Assembly: GCF_038397775.1 (NCBI RefSeq)
Contig: NZ_CP151650.1
Coordinates: forward strand, 124,001 to 188,000
DNA: 64,000 bases
Direction: 5' to 3'
From: Pseudomonas sp. RC10
Lineage (GTDB): Bacteria > Pseudomonadota > Gammaproteobacteria > Pseudomonadales > Pseudomonadaceae
Shown in pieces: positions 33,442 through 45,743 of this stretch. Numbering within the stretch: position 1 is the stretch's first letter; each line of letters starts with the position of its first letter. The translations under genes were made by a program, and so were the position numbers. The notes beneath the pieces are model-generated. The model worked only from the letters and a program-made list of their open reading frames with translations. It was not told the DNA's origin and ran no database searches.

Positions 33442-33684
33442 GGGTGACTCCTGGGACGCTGTCGTCCGGTGGCTGCAAGCGGCAGAACCAAGCAGTCGCA
33501 CTCCATTGCGTCAATCAGGCCTCCTCGTGGCACGTCACACTGGCTTGAAGCACACCCCGTTCATTTGAACGATGGGATTACCCAATGGGCGCTCCTACAG
33601 TGGCCGCGTGCCTTACATTTTTATGTCAGGCAATTCCTACCACCTTTCTTTGGGTTTTACCAAAGGATTCCACGGACGCCTGCC
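33442..33684. other. Divergent promoter region
   Basis: About 240 bases between the LuxR gene and the symporter operon, expected to carry both promoters. I see no clear consensus element or repeat. Confidence 0.4.
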
Positions 33685-33912
33685 ATGCCTACATCACAAT
33701 TAATTCGCGGCTCCTCTCTCATTCGGCTCTGGTTCGTGGCCAACGCGATCGTGTTGATGCTGCCACCGCTTCACTGGTTAGTGAACGATCACCAGACACC
33801 TATCGCTGGCCTTGCGCCGACACTCTTTTATTTCATCGCGATCTGCATCTCGATCACGGCCAGCGTCGTGGCGGCATACATGCAGGAATCCGAAGCGGGA
33901 GAACTTCAATGA
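33685..33912 (+). CDS. DUF3311 small membrane subunit of a sodium/solute symporter
   Basis: A 75-residue protein with two hydrophobic segments (RLWFVANAIVLMLPPLHWLV and APTLFYFIAICISITASVVA). Proteins of this size and shape sit directly upstream of SSS transporters; here the stop TGA overlaps the transporter ATG by four bases (ATGA, 33909-33912). The longer open frame from 33469 is not credible because nothing upstream looks coding. Confidence 0.78.
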   Translation: MPTSQLIRGSSLIRLWFVANAIVLMLPPLHWLVNDHQTPIAGLAPTLFYFIAICISITASVVAAYMQESEAGELQ

Positions 33913-35423
33913 TTGTCACTTTCGGAATGCTTCTGATCTTCTTCGCGATGATCATCTACGTCCTTCAACGCAGCCACGTGAAAGACAAGAACTTCACCGA
34001 CTATGCCGTCGGCGGCCGATCATTCGGCGCGAATTACCAGGCGATGTCGTTCCTGAACACTTGGTACCCAGGCGCGATGTTTACTGCATTTGCCGGGCTA
34101 GCGGCCGGCGCCGGGGTGATTTCGTTCTATGTCCTCGCGTACAGCCTGCTGACCGTGGTGCTGATGTACGCCATGGCCAAAACCGTGTGGGTGTGGGGCA
34201 AGAAATTCGACCTGCACACACAGCCCGATCTGTTCGCCCTTCGCTATGACTCACGGCACATCCGTACCATCGCCGCGTTAATTGGCATCGTGTCCGGATT
34301 TCCATGGCTGGTCTTAGCCATGCAGGCGATGGGTGGCTTGTTTCACTTCATGTCATTGGGCGCGTTGCCCTTCTCTGAAGCTGTGATTCTAGGCGTCATC
34401 GTGGTGGCCATACGGCAGATCTGGACCATTCGCATGGGTATGCGTGGTGTCATCATCTCCGATATGTATCAAGGCATCGTCGCTTACGTCTTCGGCAGCG
34501 TGATGCTGTGTGCATTGATCGCATGGCTGTGCTTCTCCAAAGGGATCACGCTGGGCTCACTTGACCCCAAAATGTTCGCGCTTCCTGGCATTGGCTCGAA
34601 GGAAGGCCCGCTGTATCTGTTCAGCCTGCTCTTTACCGGGACGATCGGGGGCTGGTGCCTGCCGTTCATCTTCGTGCGGCTATTCACCGCCGAGGGCGTG
34701 GTTGCCCTGAAAAAGTCGGCGGCGCTGGCCATGCCGCTGTCGCTGATCTTCGGCGTCTCACTGTTGATTTTCGGGATGCTCGCGTCGCAGCTCCCAGGAA
34801 TCGCCGGTCACGAAGAAGACGTATGGTTCCTCGTCAGCCAGCAGGCCGGAGGCTTGGTGTTACTCGGATTGGCGGGGGTTGTCTTGCTGGCGGCGTCCAT
34901 CGGTCACACCGACGGCAGCATTCAAGCGACAGGCGCTCAGTTCGCCAACGACCTCATCGGGAACTACGTCGATCTCACGCCGCGCCAACTCGTCACCGTC
35001 TCCAAGCTTGCGATGGTTGTGCTGACTGCATTGGCTGCATGGGTGGCCTGTCTCTCGCTCCCCGCTCTGTTCACCCTGGCTGTGCTGGCCTATCAAGGGG
35101 TCATTCAGCTGGCTGTGCCGCAGTTCCTCGGCATCTTCTGGAAGCGCGGTAACAAGCAAGGGGCCATCGCCGGAATGGTCGTGGGTTTCGTGCTGGTGAT
35201 CATGCTTGAACTGTTTTTCAAAGAGACGCTGGCTGGGGCCTATGGGTTGTCATCGGGCGTGCTGGCGCTGGTCGTCAACCTGGCGGTTTATGTGGGTTTT
35301 GCCTACTTCAAGCCCCACACAGCGCAAGAAAGCGAAAGGGTCGAGACGTTGTTCGCGGTGGCTCGCGATGCGCAGCCCGAAGCGATACCCATGCCGATTG
35401 CGGATCTGCCTGTACGCGGCTGA
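33909..35423 (+). CDS. Sodium:solute symporter (SSS family)
   Basis: A 504-residue transporter with about thirteen hydrophobic segments (for example MIVTFGMLLIFFAMIIYVLQ, FAGLAAGAGVISFYVLAYSL, FLGIFWKRGNKQGAIAGMVV). The NYQAMSFLNTWYPGAM and DLFALRYDS segments are typical of the SSS family. It should drive Na+-coupled uptake of a small organic solute. It starts inside the DUF3311 stop codon and is followed after 48 bases by a nitrilase, so the imported solute is plausibly a nitrile, an amide or a carboxylate produced from one. Confidence 0.88.
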   Translation: MIVTFGMLLIFFAMIIYVLQRSHVKDKNFTDYAVGGRSFGANYQAMSFLNTWYPGAMFTAFAGLAAGAGVISFYVLAYSLLTVVLMYAMAKTVWVWGKKFDLHTQPDLFALRYDSRHIRTIAALIGIVSGFPWLVLAMQAMGGLFHFMSLGALPFSEAVILGVIVVAIRQIWTIRMGMRGVIISDMYQGIVAYVFGSVMLCALIAWLCFSKGITLGSLDPKMFALPGIGSKEGPLYLFSLLFTGTIGGWCLPFIFVRLFTAEGVVALKKSAALAMPLSLIFGVSLLIFGMLASQLPGIAGHEEDVWFLVSQQAGGLVLLGLAGVVLLAASIGHTDGSIQATGAQFANDLIGNYVDLTPRQLVTVSKLAMVVLTALAAWVACLSLPALFTLAVLAYQGVIQLAVPQFLGIFWKRGNKQGAIAGMVVGFVLVIMLELFFKETLAGAYGLSSGVLALVVNLAVYVGFAYFKPHTAQESERVETLFAVARDAQPEAIPMPIADLPVRG

Positions 35424-35471
35424 ACCACCTACAACGCCACGTCATCAACGCTTTACTGTTGAGTAGCCATC

Positions 35472-36560
35472 ATGAACATGTCCGCCTCGCAACATTCACC
35501 GTTTCCCGCTGAGTTCACCGCTGCCGTGGTCCAGGCCGCACCGGGTTTTTGCGATCTTCAGTTGTCCGTTGAAAAAACCCTCCATTACATTGCCGAAGCG
35601 GCGCGTCAGGGTGCGTCAATCGTCGCTTTTCCCGAAGACTGGATTCCCGGTTATCCGTGGTGGATCTGGCTCGATGCCCCCGCTTGGGGTTTCTCCAAGG
35701 GCTGGGTACGTCGCTTTTATGAGAACGCCTTCACCTATGAAAGCGAAGGTGCAAGGCTAATCGCCGCCGCTGCCCGGCAGCACAAAATCCATGTATCGCT
35801 GGGCGTGGTCGAGCGTATCGGCGCCAGCCTTTACGTCGGTAACTGGATCATCGACGACAGCGGCGAAAGCGTCTCCCGACGTCGCAAATTGAAGCCCACA
35901 CACATGGAGCGAACGGTATTCGGCGAGGGCGACGGCAGCGACCTGGTCGTCAGCGAGACCCCACTGGGGCGCATCGGTGCACTGTCGTGCTGGGAGCATC
36001 TGCAGCCGCTGACCAAATTCGCCATGTACAGCCAGAACGAGCAGCTGCATGTAGCAGCGTGGCCCGGCTTCAGCTTGTACAAAGACGTCGCCTATTCGTT
36101 GAGCGCCGAGGCGAGTCTGGCCGCCACCCAGACCTACGCGTTGGAGGGTGGATGTTTCGTTCTGGCGCCGTCCTCCGTCACATCGCAGTCAATGGTGGAT
36201 CAAATCTGCGACGCGCCGGAAAAACATGCGCTATTCACCACCGGCGGAGGGCACTCCGTCATTTATGGCCCTTATGGCAACCTGATTTCAGAGCGCATGC
36301 CCGACACATGGGAAGGCGTGATCTGTGCGCCAATCGATCTCGGTGAAATCGCTGTGGCAAAGGCCGCTGCCGATCCCGCGGGCCATTACGCGCGGCCTGA
36401 TGTGATGCGCCTTCTGCTTAATCGGACCCCTGCTCATCGGGTGCATGCTTTCGAACCCGGCCTGCAAGAACAGCGTGGGCCATTCCCCGCAGCAGAGGGT
36501 GCTGTCGCATCAGCTCATGCAACTACGGAATGGTCATCAACAGAAGACGTCGAAGGATAA
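35472..36560 (+). CDS. Nitrilase (C-N hydrolase family)
   Basis: A 362-residue C-N hydrolase with the catalytic triad in place: Glu in AFPEDWIPGYP (about residue 56), Lys in RRRKLKPTHMER (about 139) and Cys in ALSCWEHLQPL (about 174). The EDW and CWE contexts place it among true nitrilases that convert nitriles to carboxylic acid plus ammonia, rather than the amidase branches. ATG codons at 35472 and 35478 are both possible. It is in an operon with a symporter and an M20 amidohydrolase. Substrate could be an aliphatic or indole/aryl nitrile. Confidence 0.88.
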   Translation: MNMSASQHSPFPAEFTAAVVQAAPGFCDLQLSVEKTLHYIAEAARQGASIVAFPEDWIPGYPWWIWLDAPAWGFSKGWVRRFYENAFTYESEGARLIAAAARQHKIHVSLGVVERIGASLYVGNWIIDDSGESVSRRRKLKPTHMERTVFGEGDGSDLVVSETPLGRIGALSCWEHLQPLTKFAMYSQNEQLHVAAWPGFSLYKDVAYSLSAEASLAATQTYALEGGCFVLAPSSVTSQSMVDQICDAPEKHALFTTGGGHSVIYGPYGNLISERMPDTWEGVICAPIDLGEIAVAKAAADPAGHYARPDVMRLLLNRTPAHRVHAFEPGLQEQRGPFPAAEGAVASAHATTEWSSTEDVEG

Positions 36561-36673
36561 GGTCGTTGCATTGAAGGACGGGATTGCCCCCGGATCGACG
36601 TGAACAGGCACATGGCTCCGATTGCATGTGCCCGTCGATGCAACGCTTAAAAAGGACAGCCGAGAATAACAAC

Positions 36674-37858
36674 ATGCCTTCATTTCAAGACGCACCCACT
36701 TCTTCGCTCATGGACCAAGCCTGCGCCTGGCGCCGTGACTTTCACGCTCATCCAGAATTGGGCTACCACGAACATCGCACCAGCGAGCAGGTCGCCCGGT
36801 TGCTGGAAAGCTTCGGCCTTACCGTGACTCGTGGGGTCGGTGGGACGGGTGTCGTCGCGACATTACAACGAGGAACAGGGCCCGCCATCGGCTTGCGTGC
36901 CGACATGGACGCCCTGCCTATGCAGGAAAACAGCGGCTTGGCGCATGCTTCCACCCATGATGGCTGCATGCACGCCTGCGGCCACGACGGTCACACCACC
37001 GTGTTGCTCGCCACCGCTCAGCATCTTTGCGAAGCGACGGACTTCACGGGCACGGTCCACTTCATCTTTCAGCCTGCTGAAGAAACAGGGGCTGGCGCGC
37101 GGCGGATGATCGAAGACGGGCTTTTTGAACAGTTTCCCATGCAGGCGGTGTACGGCTTGCACAACTGGCCTGGCCTGCGCCAAGGTTCGCTGGCCGTGAA
37201 TCCGGGGGCGATGATGGCGTCCCAAGACACGTTCAACATTCTGATTCAGGGCTCCGGCTCACATGCGGCCATGCCTGAGAACGGCATCGATCCCATTGTC
37301 GTGGCGACCCAGTTGGTGTCAGCGCTGCAAACCATCGTTTCGCGGCGAATCTCTCCGCTGGACGCTGCCGTGCTGAGCGTCACCATGATTGAAGCCGGCA
37401 CGGCCTATAACGTCATTCCTCACACCGCGACGATCAGGGGGACAGTCCGGTGCCTGTCCAGGGATGTGCGCAGTCGGATACAGGAAATGATCGCCACAAT
37501 GGTCAATACTTTGCCGAGCGCCTTTGGGGCAACAGGTACAGTGGCGTTTCGAGAAGGTTATCCGGTTACTCAAAATGACCCGGCCTGTGCCGAGCGCGTG
37601 CGGGATGTCGCGGCGTCTATTTTGGGTGCCGAAAACGTGCGTTGGGATACACGAGCGTCCATGGCATCGGAAGATTTTGCATACATGCTTCAGTCCTGCC
37701 CGGGCGCGTATTTTTGGTTAGGCGCTGATGGCGCCGAAGCCTCAAGGCCCCTGCACCATCCCGCGTATGACTTCAACGATGCGCTGATTCCAGTTGGCGT
37801 GCGACTTTTCTGCGGCATTCTGAAGTCGTATCAGGCAGCCTCCGTCCATCAGACATAA
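36674..37858 (+). CDS. M20-family amidohydrolase (hippurate/IAA-amino-acid hydrolase type)
   Basis: A 394-residue zinc peptidase of the M20D group: HPELGYHEHRTSEQVA at the N-terminus, GLRADMDALPMQE (about 73-85), the metal-binding MHACGHDGHTT (about 99-109), and PAEETGAGARRMIEDG with catalytic Glu. The class hydrolyses N-acyl amino acids such as hippurate or indole-3-acetyl amino acids. I chose MPSFQDAP (ATG at 36674) because the upstream extension resembles nothing. It lies 113 bases behind the nitrilase in the same direction, so it likely belongs to the same transcription unit. Confidence 0.87.
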   Translation: MPSFQDAPTSSLMDQACAWRRDFHAHPELGYHEHRTSEQVARLLESFGLTVTRGVGGTGVVATLQRGTGPAIGLRADMDALPMQENSGLAHASTHDGCMHACGHDGHTTVLLATAQHLCEATDFTGTVHFIFQPAEETGAGARRMIEDGLFEQFPMQAVYGLHNWPGLRQGSLAVNPGAMMASQDTFNILIQGSGSHAAMPENGIDPIVVATQLVSALQTIVSRRISPLDAAVLSVTMIEAGTAYNVIPHTATIRGTVRCLSRDVRSRIQEMIATMVNTLPSAFGATGTVAFREGYPVTQNDPACAERVRDVAASILGAENVRWDTRASMASEDFAYMLQSCPGAYFWLGADGAEASRPLHHPAYDFNDALIPVGVRLFCGILKSYQAASVHQT

Positions 37859-37932
37859 ACGCCGCAAGAATCGGAGCGTACAGATCCCGAACGGGCCGCA
37901 CCATGAGTCATCTGACCATGGAGAACCCACTG

Positions 37933-38592
37933 ATGAATGCGCCCCACGTTGTCGCCGAACCCCACATCCTTTACCTCGGCACCCCCGTTGTTCTGGTGAG
38001 TACCGTCAATGAAGACGGTACTCACAACCTTGCCCCCATCTCTTCGGCGTTCTGGCTGGGGTGGCGAGGCGTGCTGGGTATCGCGTCCGGCTCGCAGACC
38101 GCGCAAAACCTGCTGCGCACCAACGAATGCGTACTGAACCTTCCCTCCGTCAACGAAGTGAGCGCCGTAGACCGCATCGCCAAAACCACAGGCGTGTACC
38201 CCGTTCCAGCGTTTCGAGAAGCGATGGGCTATGTGTACGAGCCCGACAAATTTGGCCGCGCGGGCATGACCAAGGTGGCATCCGACACCGTCGAGGCCGC
38301 ACGAGCGCTGGAATGCCCCATACAGCTTGAGGCAGTCGTCGCGGCGGCTCATGGAATAGGCGAAGACAGCGACGTGCTGCGCGGCTTCATCAGCCTCATC
38401 GAAGTCCGGATCAACCGCGTGCACGTCCACCCGGATGTGCTCATGGACGGCCACGCCAACCGGATCGATCCGGACAAATGGACGCCATTGATTATGAGCT
38501 TTCAGAAATTCTATGGCCTGAGCGGACAGGTGCATGCGTCGAGACTATCCGAAATACCGGAACAGGCGTATGAACCGCTGGCGAAGGTTTGA
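37933..38592 (+). CDS. Flavin reductase-like FMN-binding protein
   Basis: A 219-residue protein with a split-barrel flavin-binding fold: VVLVSTVNEDGTHNLAPISS and GVLGIASGSQTAQNLLRTNECVLN are the standard flavin reductase-like (PF01613) segments. It could reduce flavin or bind FMN; no partner oxygenase is adjacent. ATG at 37933 has GGAG nine bases upstream; two in-frame ATGs (37903, 37918) are alternatives. It is the last gene before a bidirectional terminator. Confidence 0.8.
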   Translation: MNAPHVVAEPHILYLGTPVVLVSTVNEDGTHNLAPISSAFWLGWRGVLGIASGSQTAQNLLRTNECVLNLPSVNEVSAVDRIAKTTGVYPVPAFREAMGYVYEPDKFGRAGMTKVASDTVEAARALECPIQLEAVVAAAHGIGEDSDVLRGFISLIEVRINRVHVHPDVLMDGHANRIDPDKWTPLIMSFQKFYGLSGQVHASRLSEIPEQAYEPLAKV

Positions 38593-38604
38593 ATTTTTTC
38601 AGAG

Positions 38605-38634
38605 AAGAGGCCGCGTGATAGCGGCCTCTTTTTT
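38605..38634. terminator. Bidirectional intrinsic terminator between the flavin reductase gene and glmS
   Basis: Perfect 10-base stem AAGAGGCCGC (38605-38614) / GCGGCCTCTT (38621-38630) with T-run on the plus strand and A-run (TTC TCTT on the minus) on the other side, serving two convergent genes. Confidence 0.85.
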
Positions 38635-38653
38635 CTCCAAGCTGACGCGTGAC

Positions 38654-40489
38654 TTACTCGACAGTGACAGATTTCGCCAAATTCCGCGGCTGATCCACGT
38701 CGGTGCCCTTCAACACCGCGACGTAGTACGACAGCAGTTGCAGCGGGATGGTGTAGAGGATCGGGGCCAAGGCATCGACGATGTGTGGCATTGAGATGAC
38801 GTGGGTGCCTTCGCCGTTGTTCAGGCCGGCTTGTTCGTCGGCGAAGACGATCAGCTCGCCGCCACGGGCCCGGACCTCCTGGAGGTTGGATTTCAGCTTT
38901 TCCAGCAGCTCGTTGTTCGGGGCGACCGTGACGACGGGCATGTCGCTGTCGACCAGGGCCAGCGGGCCGTGTTTCAGCTCGCCTGCGGGATAGGCTTCGG
39001 CGTGGATGTAGGAAATCTCTTTGAGTTTCAGCGCACCTTCCATCGCCACCGGGAATTGCGCGCCACGGCCAAGGAACAGGGTGTGGTTCTTCTCCGCGAA
39101 CAGCTCGGCCACTTTCTCCACGGTGCTGTCCATGGCCAGCGCTTCGCCCAAACGGGTCGGCAAGCGACGGAGCTCCTCAACCAATTCGGCTTCCACGCCG
39201 TCTTCAAGCGTGCCTTTGATCTGACCCAACGAAAGGGTCAGCAGCATCAGCGCCACCAGTTGCGTGGTGAATGCCTTCGTCGACGCCACGCCAATCTCCG
39301 GACCTGCCTGAGTCAGCAGGGTCAGGTCTGATTCCCGCACCAGCGAACTGATGCTGACGTTGCAGATGGCCAGGCTGGCGAGAAAGCCCAGCTCTTTCGC
39401 GTTGCGCAGTGCAGCAAGCGTGTCAGCAGTCTCGCCTGATTGCGAGATCGAGACGAACAGCGTGTCCGGCTGAACCACGACCTTGCGGTAGCGGAATTCG
39501 CTGGCCACTTCGACCTGACACGGAATGCCCGCCAGCCCTTCGAGCCAGTAACGCGCGACCATTCCCGCGTGATAGCTCGTGCCGCAGGCAACGATTTGCA
39601 CGTTGCGCACTTTAGCGAACAGCTCGGCGGCTTGTGGGCCGAAGGCCTGGACCAGCACCTGGCCGTGGCCGAGGCGGTTCTCCAAAGTGCGCTGCACGAC
39701 TTTTGGCTGCTCGTGGATTTCCTTGAGCATGAAGTGGCGGAACTCGCCCTTGTCCGCCGCTTCTGCGCCTTCACGGTACTGGACCACTTCGCGCTCGACC
39801 GGCTGGCCATCGGCGGTCCAGATCTGGACGCTGTCTCGGCGGATTTCAGCGATGTCGCCTTCTTCCAGGTACATGAAACGGTCGGTTACCTGGCGCAGCG
39901 CCAGTTGGTCCGATGCCAGGAAATTTTCCCCAAGGCCCAGGCCCACCACCAGCGGGCTGCCACTGCGGGCAGCGATCAAACGATCCGGTTGCTTGGCGCT
40001 GATCACGGCCAGACCGTATGCACCGTGCAGTTCTTTGACGGTGGCTTTCAGGGCAGCGGCCAAATCTGGTGTGTCCTGCAACTTGTGGTGCAGCAAATGG
40101 ACGATGACTTCTGTGTCAGTGTCGGAGGTGAACAGGTAGCCCAGACCTTTCAGGCGCTCGCGCAGTGGCTCGTGGTTTTCGATGATGCCGTTGTGGACGA
40201 CAGCCAGCTCGCCACTGGAAAAATGGGGGTGGGCGTTGTGTTCCAGCGGCGCACCGTGGGTGGCCCAACGTGTGTGGGCGATGCCCAGACGGCCTGCCAA
40301 CGGTTCGCCCGCCAGCGATTGCTCAAGCTCATTGACCTTGCCCACACGACGACGGCGCTCAAGCACACCAGCGTTGCTAAACAGCGCGACACCGGCGCTG
40401 TCGTAGCCGCGGTATTCAAGGCGCTTGAGGCCCTCCAGCAGGATGGCTGTGACATTACGTTCAGCGACGGCGCCGACGATTCCACACAT
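38654..40489 (-). CDS. glmS: Glutamine--fructose-6-phosphate aminotransferase
   Basis: A 611-residue GlmS: Cys2 nucleophile of the glutaminase domain ([10 protein letters not shown]), HTRWATHG and GxxNGIxEN-type glutamine site ([13 protein letters not shown]), linker, then two SIS domains with the CGTSYHAGM and [13 protein letters not shown] sugar-phosphate loops, and the C-terminal LAKSVTVE typical of the family. It makes glucosamine-6-phosphate for peptidoglycan and LPS. The transposon Tn7 target attTn7 lies at the 3' end of glmS in many bacteria; here a normal end is followed by a terminator and no Tn7-like element. The DeoR-type gene lies 9 bases upstream. Confidence 0.97.
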   Translation of the reverse strand: MCGIVGAVAERNVTAILLEGLKRLEYRGYDSAGVALFSNAGVLERRRRVGKVNELEQSLAGEPLAGRLGIAHTRWATHGAPLEHNAHPHFSSGELAVVHNGIIENHEPLRERLKGLGYLFTSDTDTEVIVHLLHHKLQDTPDLAAALKATVKELHGAYGLAVISAKQPDRLIAARSGSPLVVGLGLGENFLASDQLALRQVTDRFMYLEEGDIAEIRRDSVQIWTADGQPVEREVVQYREGAEAADKGEFRHFMLKEIHEQPKVVQRTLENRLGHGQVLVQAFGPQAAELFAKVRNVQIVACGTSYHAGMVARYWLEGLAGIPCQVEVASEFRYRKVVVQPDTLFVSISQSGETADTLAALRNAKELGFLASLAICNVSISSLVRESDLTLLTQAGPEIGVASTKAFTTQLVALMLLTLSLGQIKGTLEDGVEAELVEELRRLPTRLGEALAMDSTVEKVAELFAEKNHTLFLGRGAQFPVAMEGALKLKEISYIHAEAYPAGELKHGPLALVDSDMPVVTVAPNNELLEKLKSNLQEVRARGGELIVFADEQAGLNNGEGTHVISMPHIVDALAPILYTIPLQLLSYYVAVLKGTDVDQPRNLAKSVTVE

Positions 40490-40498
40490 GGTCTTCTC

Positions 40499-41266
40499 CT
40501 AGGAAACAGCGGCGCAGATCAATGTCACGCCGCGAGCCTGAATTTGGTCGCGAGCCTCTTGGGGCAGGCGATCATCGGTAATGAGGGTGTGGACACTGCT
40601 CCATGGCAGCTCCAGATTGGGAATCTTGCGACCGACTTTGTCGGCCTCGACCATCACGATCACTTCCCGGGCGACTTCCGCCATGACGCGGCTCAAGCCC
40701 AGCAATTCGTTGAATGTCGTTGTACCGCGCTGTAAATCGATACCATCCGCACCGATAAACAGTTGATCGAAATCGTAGGATCGGAGCACCTGTTCGGCGA
40801 CTTGACCCTGAAAGGACTCGGAGTGAGGGTCCCAGGTGCCGCCGGTCATCAACAGCACCGGCTCATGCTCCAGCTCACCCAAGGCGTTGGCCACGTGCAG
40901 GGAGTTGGTCATGACCACCAGGCCGGGTTGCTGGCCGAGTTCCGGGATCATCGCGGCGGTGGTGCTGCCGCTGTCGATGATGATGCGCGCGTGTTCACGA
41001 ATGCGCGTAACCGCCGCGCGAGCGATGGCCTGTTTGTGGCGAGACACCGGCTGGCCGGGTTCGCCGATCAGCTCTTGGGGCATCGGCACGGCGCCGCCGT
41101 AGCGACGCAACAACAGACCGTTGCTTTCAAGCGCTGCCAAATCTTTACGAACCGTAACTTCGGACGTTTCGAAACGCTTCGCCAGCGCGTCCACACTCAC
41201 TTCGCCCTGCTCATTCAACAACGCGAGAATATTGTGGCGACGCTGAGGTGTATTGCGTTTCGACAT
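40499..41266 (-). CDS. glmR: DeoR-family regulator upstream of glmS (GlmR-like)
   Basis: A 255-residue DeoR regulator: N-terminal helix-turn-helix (RHNILALLNEQGEVSVDALA, then FETSEVTVRKDLAALE) and a C-terminal sensor domain with IIIDSGSTTAAMIPEL. The gene sits nine bases upstream of glmS on the same strand, as in other Pseudomonas, where it controls glmS in response to amino-sugar metabolism. I started at MSKRNTPQ (ATG 41266); the frame extends to 41377 without support. Confidence 0.88.
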   Translation of the reverse strand: MSKRNTPQRRHNILALLNEQGEVSVDALAKRFETSEVTVRKDLAALESNGLLLRRYGGAVPMPQELIGEPGQPVSRHKQAIARAAVTRIREHARIIIDSGSTTAAMIPELGQQPGLVVMTNSLHVANALGELEHEPVLLMTGGTWDPHSESFQGQVAEQVLRSYDFDQLFIGADGIDLQRGTTTFNELLGLSRVMAEVAREVIVMVEADKVGRKIPNLELPWSSVHTLITDDRLPQEARDQIQARGVTLICAAVS

Positions 41267-41464
41267 GGCTGACCTTAAGTTTCGTTTCGAAAGATAACGG
41301 CCGCAATAGAAACCTATCGAAAGATTCTCGTCAAGAGGCGGCTGTGAAATGAGCGGCTCAACTCGCAGCCGGTGCATACGAATCGCAAGCAGGGTGGCAC
41401 ATGAGGACTGAATCCGGCCTGAACGCCGTCATGGACGTTCAAGCCGGCTTCGACTGTGGATAAC

Positions 41465-42832
41465 TCAGCTCTTTTTGGTTTTTACTGGACGCTTCCACCC
41501 ATCGATGTTGCGCTGACGCGAACGCGCGACTGCTAATTGCTCGGCAGCCACGTTCTGATTAATGGTGGAACCGGCAGCCGTCGTAGCGCCGGATGAGATA
41601 TCCACAGGCGCGACCAGTGAGTTGTTGGAACCAATGAACACGTCTTCGCCCAGGACCGTCTTGTGCTTGTTGGCGCCGTCGTAGTTGCAGGTGATCGTCC
41701 CAGCGCCAATATTGGTACGCGCGCCGATAATAGCGTCACCCAGATAAGTCAGATGGCCCGCCTTGGCGCCCTCCCCCATCTCGGCATTCTTCAACTCGAC
41801 AAAGTTACCCACATGGGCGCGAGGACCCAGCACGCTGCCAGGACGCAGACGCGCGAACGGGCCTGCGTCGGCCGCTTCACCCACGATGGCGCCTTCAAGG
41901 TGGCTGTTGGCCTTGATGATGGCGCCTTTGCGCAGGGTGCTGTCCTTGATCACGCAGTTCGGACCTATGGACACGTCGTCCTCAATCACGACACGGCCTT
42001 CGAGGATCACGTTCACGTCGATCAGCACGTCGCGGCCCACGGTGACGTCGCCTCGCACATCAAATCGCGCAGGATCACGCAGCGTCACGCCGAGGCCCAT
42101 CAGTCGGCGGCCTTCACACATCTGATAGTGGCGTTCCAGCTCCGCGAGTTGTTTGCGGTCGTTGGCGCCTTGCACTTCCATCGCGTCCAGCGGCTGCGCC
42201 GTCGCCACGGTCAGACCATCGTTCACCGCCATGGCGATAACGTCGGTGAGGTAGTACTCGCCCTGTGCATTGTTGTTCGACAGACGACCAAGCCAGTCCG
42301 CGAGACGTTTGCCCGGCACCGCCAGAATGCCGGTATTCCCTTCCTTGATAGCCTTCTGTGCCTCGGTGGCGTCTTTGTGCTCGACGATGGCGCTGACACG
42401 GTTATCGGCGTCGCGGACGATGCGGCCGTAGCCGGTGGGGTCATTCAGATTGACTGTCAGCAGGCCAAGCTGTTGGTCATTCACAAGGGTCAAGAGGCGT
42501 TGCAGTGTTTCCACCTCGATCAACGGCACGTCGCCGTAGAGGATCAGCACGGTGTCAGCACTCAGTACAGGTACGGCCTGCGCTACGGCATGGCCGGTGC
42601 CCAGTTGCTTGTCCTGCAGCACAAAGCTCAGGTCGTCAGCGGCAAGACGCTCCCGTACCAGATCCGCGCCATGGCCAATCACGACTTGAATGCTCTGCGG
42701 AGAAAGCTGGCGGGCGCTGTGGATAACATGGCCAAGCATGGAGTTGCCGGCGACCGGGTGCAGCACCTTGGGCAGCGCCGAACGCATGCGAGTGCCCTGA
42801 CCTGCGGCGAGAATGACGATATCGAGAGACAT
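41465..42832 (-). CDS. glmU: Bifunctional UDP-GlcNAc pyrophosphorylase / GlcN-1-P acetyltransferase
   Basis: A 455-residue GlmU. The N-terminal uridylyltransferase domain has [20 protein letters not shown] (residues 8-27) and the C-terminal left-handed beta-helix has repeated hexapeptides (for example [17 protein letters not shown]) and the acetyltransferase active-site region [15 protein letters not shown]. It makes UDP-GlcNAc for cell wall and LPS. It follows the atp operon after a terminator. Confidence 0.96.
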   Translation of the reverse strand: MSLDIVILAAGQGTRMRSALPKVLHPVAGNSMLGHVIHSARQLSPQSIQVVIGHGADLVRERLAADDLSFVLQDKQLGTGHAVAQAVPVLSADTVLILYGDVPLIEVETLQRLLTLVNDQQLGLLTVNLNDPTGYGRIVRDADNRVSAIVEHKDATEAQKAIKEGNTGILAVPGKRLADWLGRLSNNNAQGEYYLTDVIAMAVNDGLTVATAQPLDAMEVQGANDRKQLAELERHYQMCEGRRLMGLGVTLRDPARFDVRGDVTVGRDVLIDVNVILEGRVVIEDDVSIGPNCVIKDSTLRKGAIIKANSHLEGAIVGEAADAGPFARLRPGSVLGPRAHVGNFVELKNAEMGEGAKAGHLTYLGDAIIGARTNIGAGTITCNYDGANKHKTVLGEDVFIGSNNSLVAPVDISSGATTAAGSTINQNVAAEQLAVARSRQRNIDGWKRPVKTKKS

Positions 42833-42892
42833 GAAGGGATTCCAGGCGGACTAGCCTCAGCCTTGGCCGGGCAGGTGGTTCAGGAGAAAGAG

Positions 42893-42929
42893 CCGAAAAA
42901 AGAAAAAGGGTAGCCGAGGCTACCCTTTT
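42893..42929 (-). terminator. Terminator of the atp operon
   Basis: Minus-strand stem AAAAGGGTAGCC / GGCTACCCTTTT (42904-42915 and 42918-42929) with a GA loop and a downstream T-rich run (the plus strand reads GAAAAAAGAAAAA at 42895-42907), between atpC and glmU. Confidence 0.85.
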
Positions 42930-42957
42930 ACTCAATCGCGCATGAGAGCCGCCGACC

Positions 42958-43383
42958 TTAGCCGCCGAACTTCTTGCGAATTTGCTGAACGGTACGCAGC
43001 TGGGCTGCGGCTTCCGCCAGACGTGCAGCAGCAGATCCGTAGTCGAAATCTGCGCCTTTTTCATTCAGGGCTTTCTCGGCAGCCTTGACGGCTTCCTGAG
43101 CAGAGGCTTCGTCCAGGTCGGCAGCGCGTTGCACAGTATCGGCAAGCACTTTGACCATGTTCGGTTGAACCTCAAGGAAACCACCGGAGATGTAAAACAC
43201 CTCGGCTTCTCCACCCTGCTTGATCAGACGGATAGGACCTGGCTTCAGATCAGTGATCAGCGGCGCGTGACCTGGAGCAATACCGATATCACCCAGGTTA
43301 CCGTGTGCAATCACCATCTCGACCAGACCGGAGAAAATCTCCCCTTCCGCGCTGACGATATCGCAATGGACTGTCATAGCCAT
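42958..43383 (-). CDS. atpC: ATP synthase epsilon subunit
   Basis: A 141-residue F1 epsilon subunit with the N-terminal beta-sandwich ([30 protein letters not shown]) and helical C-terminus. It is the last gene of the atp operon, 44 bases behind atpD, and ends at the operon terminator. Confidence 0.95.
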   Translation of the reverse strand: MAMTVHCDIVSAEGEIFSGLVEMVIAHGNLGDIGIAPGHAPLITDLKPGPIRLIKQGGEAEVFYISGGFLEVQPNMVKVLADTVQRAADLDEASAQEAVKAAEKALNEKGADFDYGSAAARLAEAAAQLRTVQQIRKKFGG

Positions 43384-43427
43384 TTGCTTGCCTCAACCTG
43401 ATTAGCGCCCGTTGCCGGGCGCCTGGA

Positions 43428-45693
<2,266 letters not shown>

Positions 45694-45743
45694 GTAACAC
45701 CTATCAGGTTAGCAAGCGGGAGCCTCGCGGCTCCCGCTGCGGC

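Noticed and set aside
38605..38660. Tn7 insertion or att remnant at glmS
   Set aside because: The 3' end of glmS is followed by a clean bidirectional terminator; no Tn7 ends or transposition genes are seen.
39440..40735. Plus-strand frame of 431 codons opposite glmS and the DeoR gene
   Set aside because: Spans two genes in antisense and has no motif.
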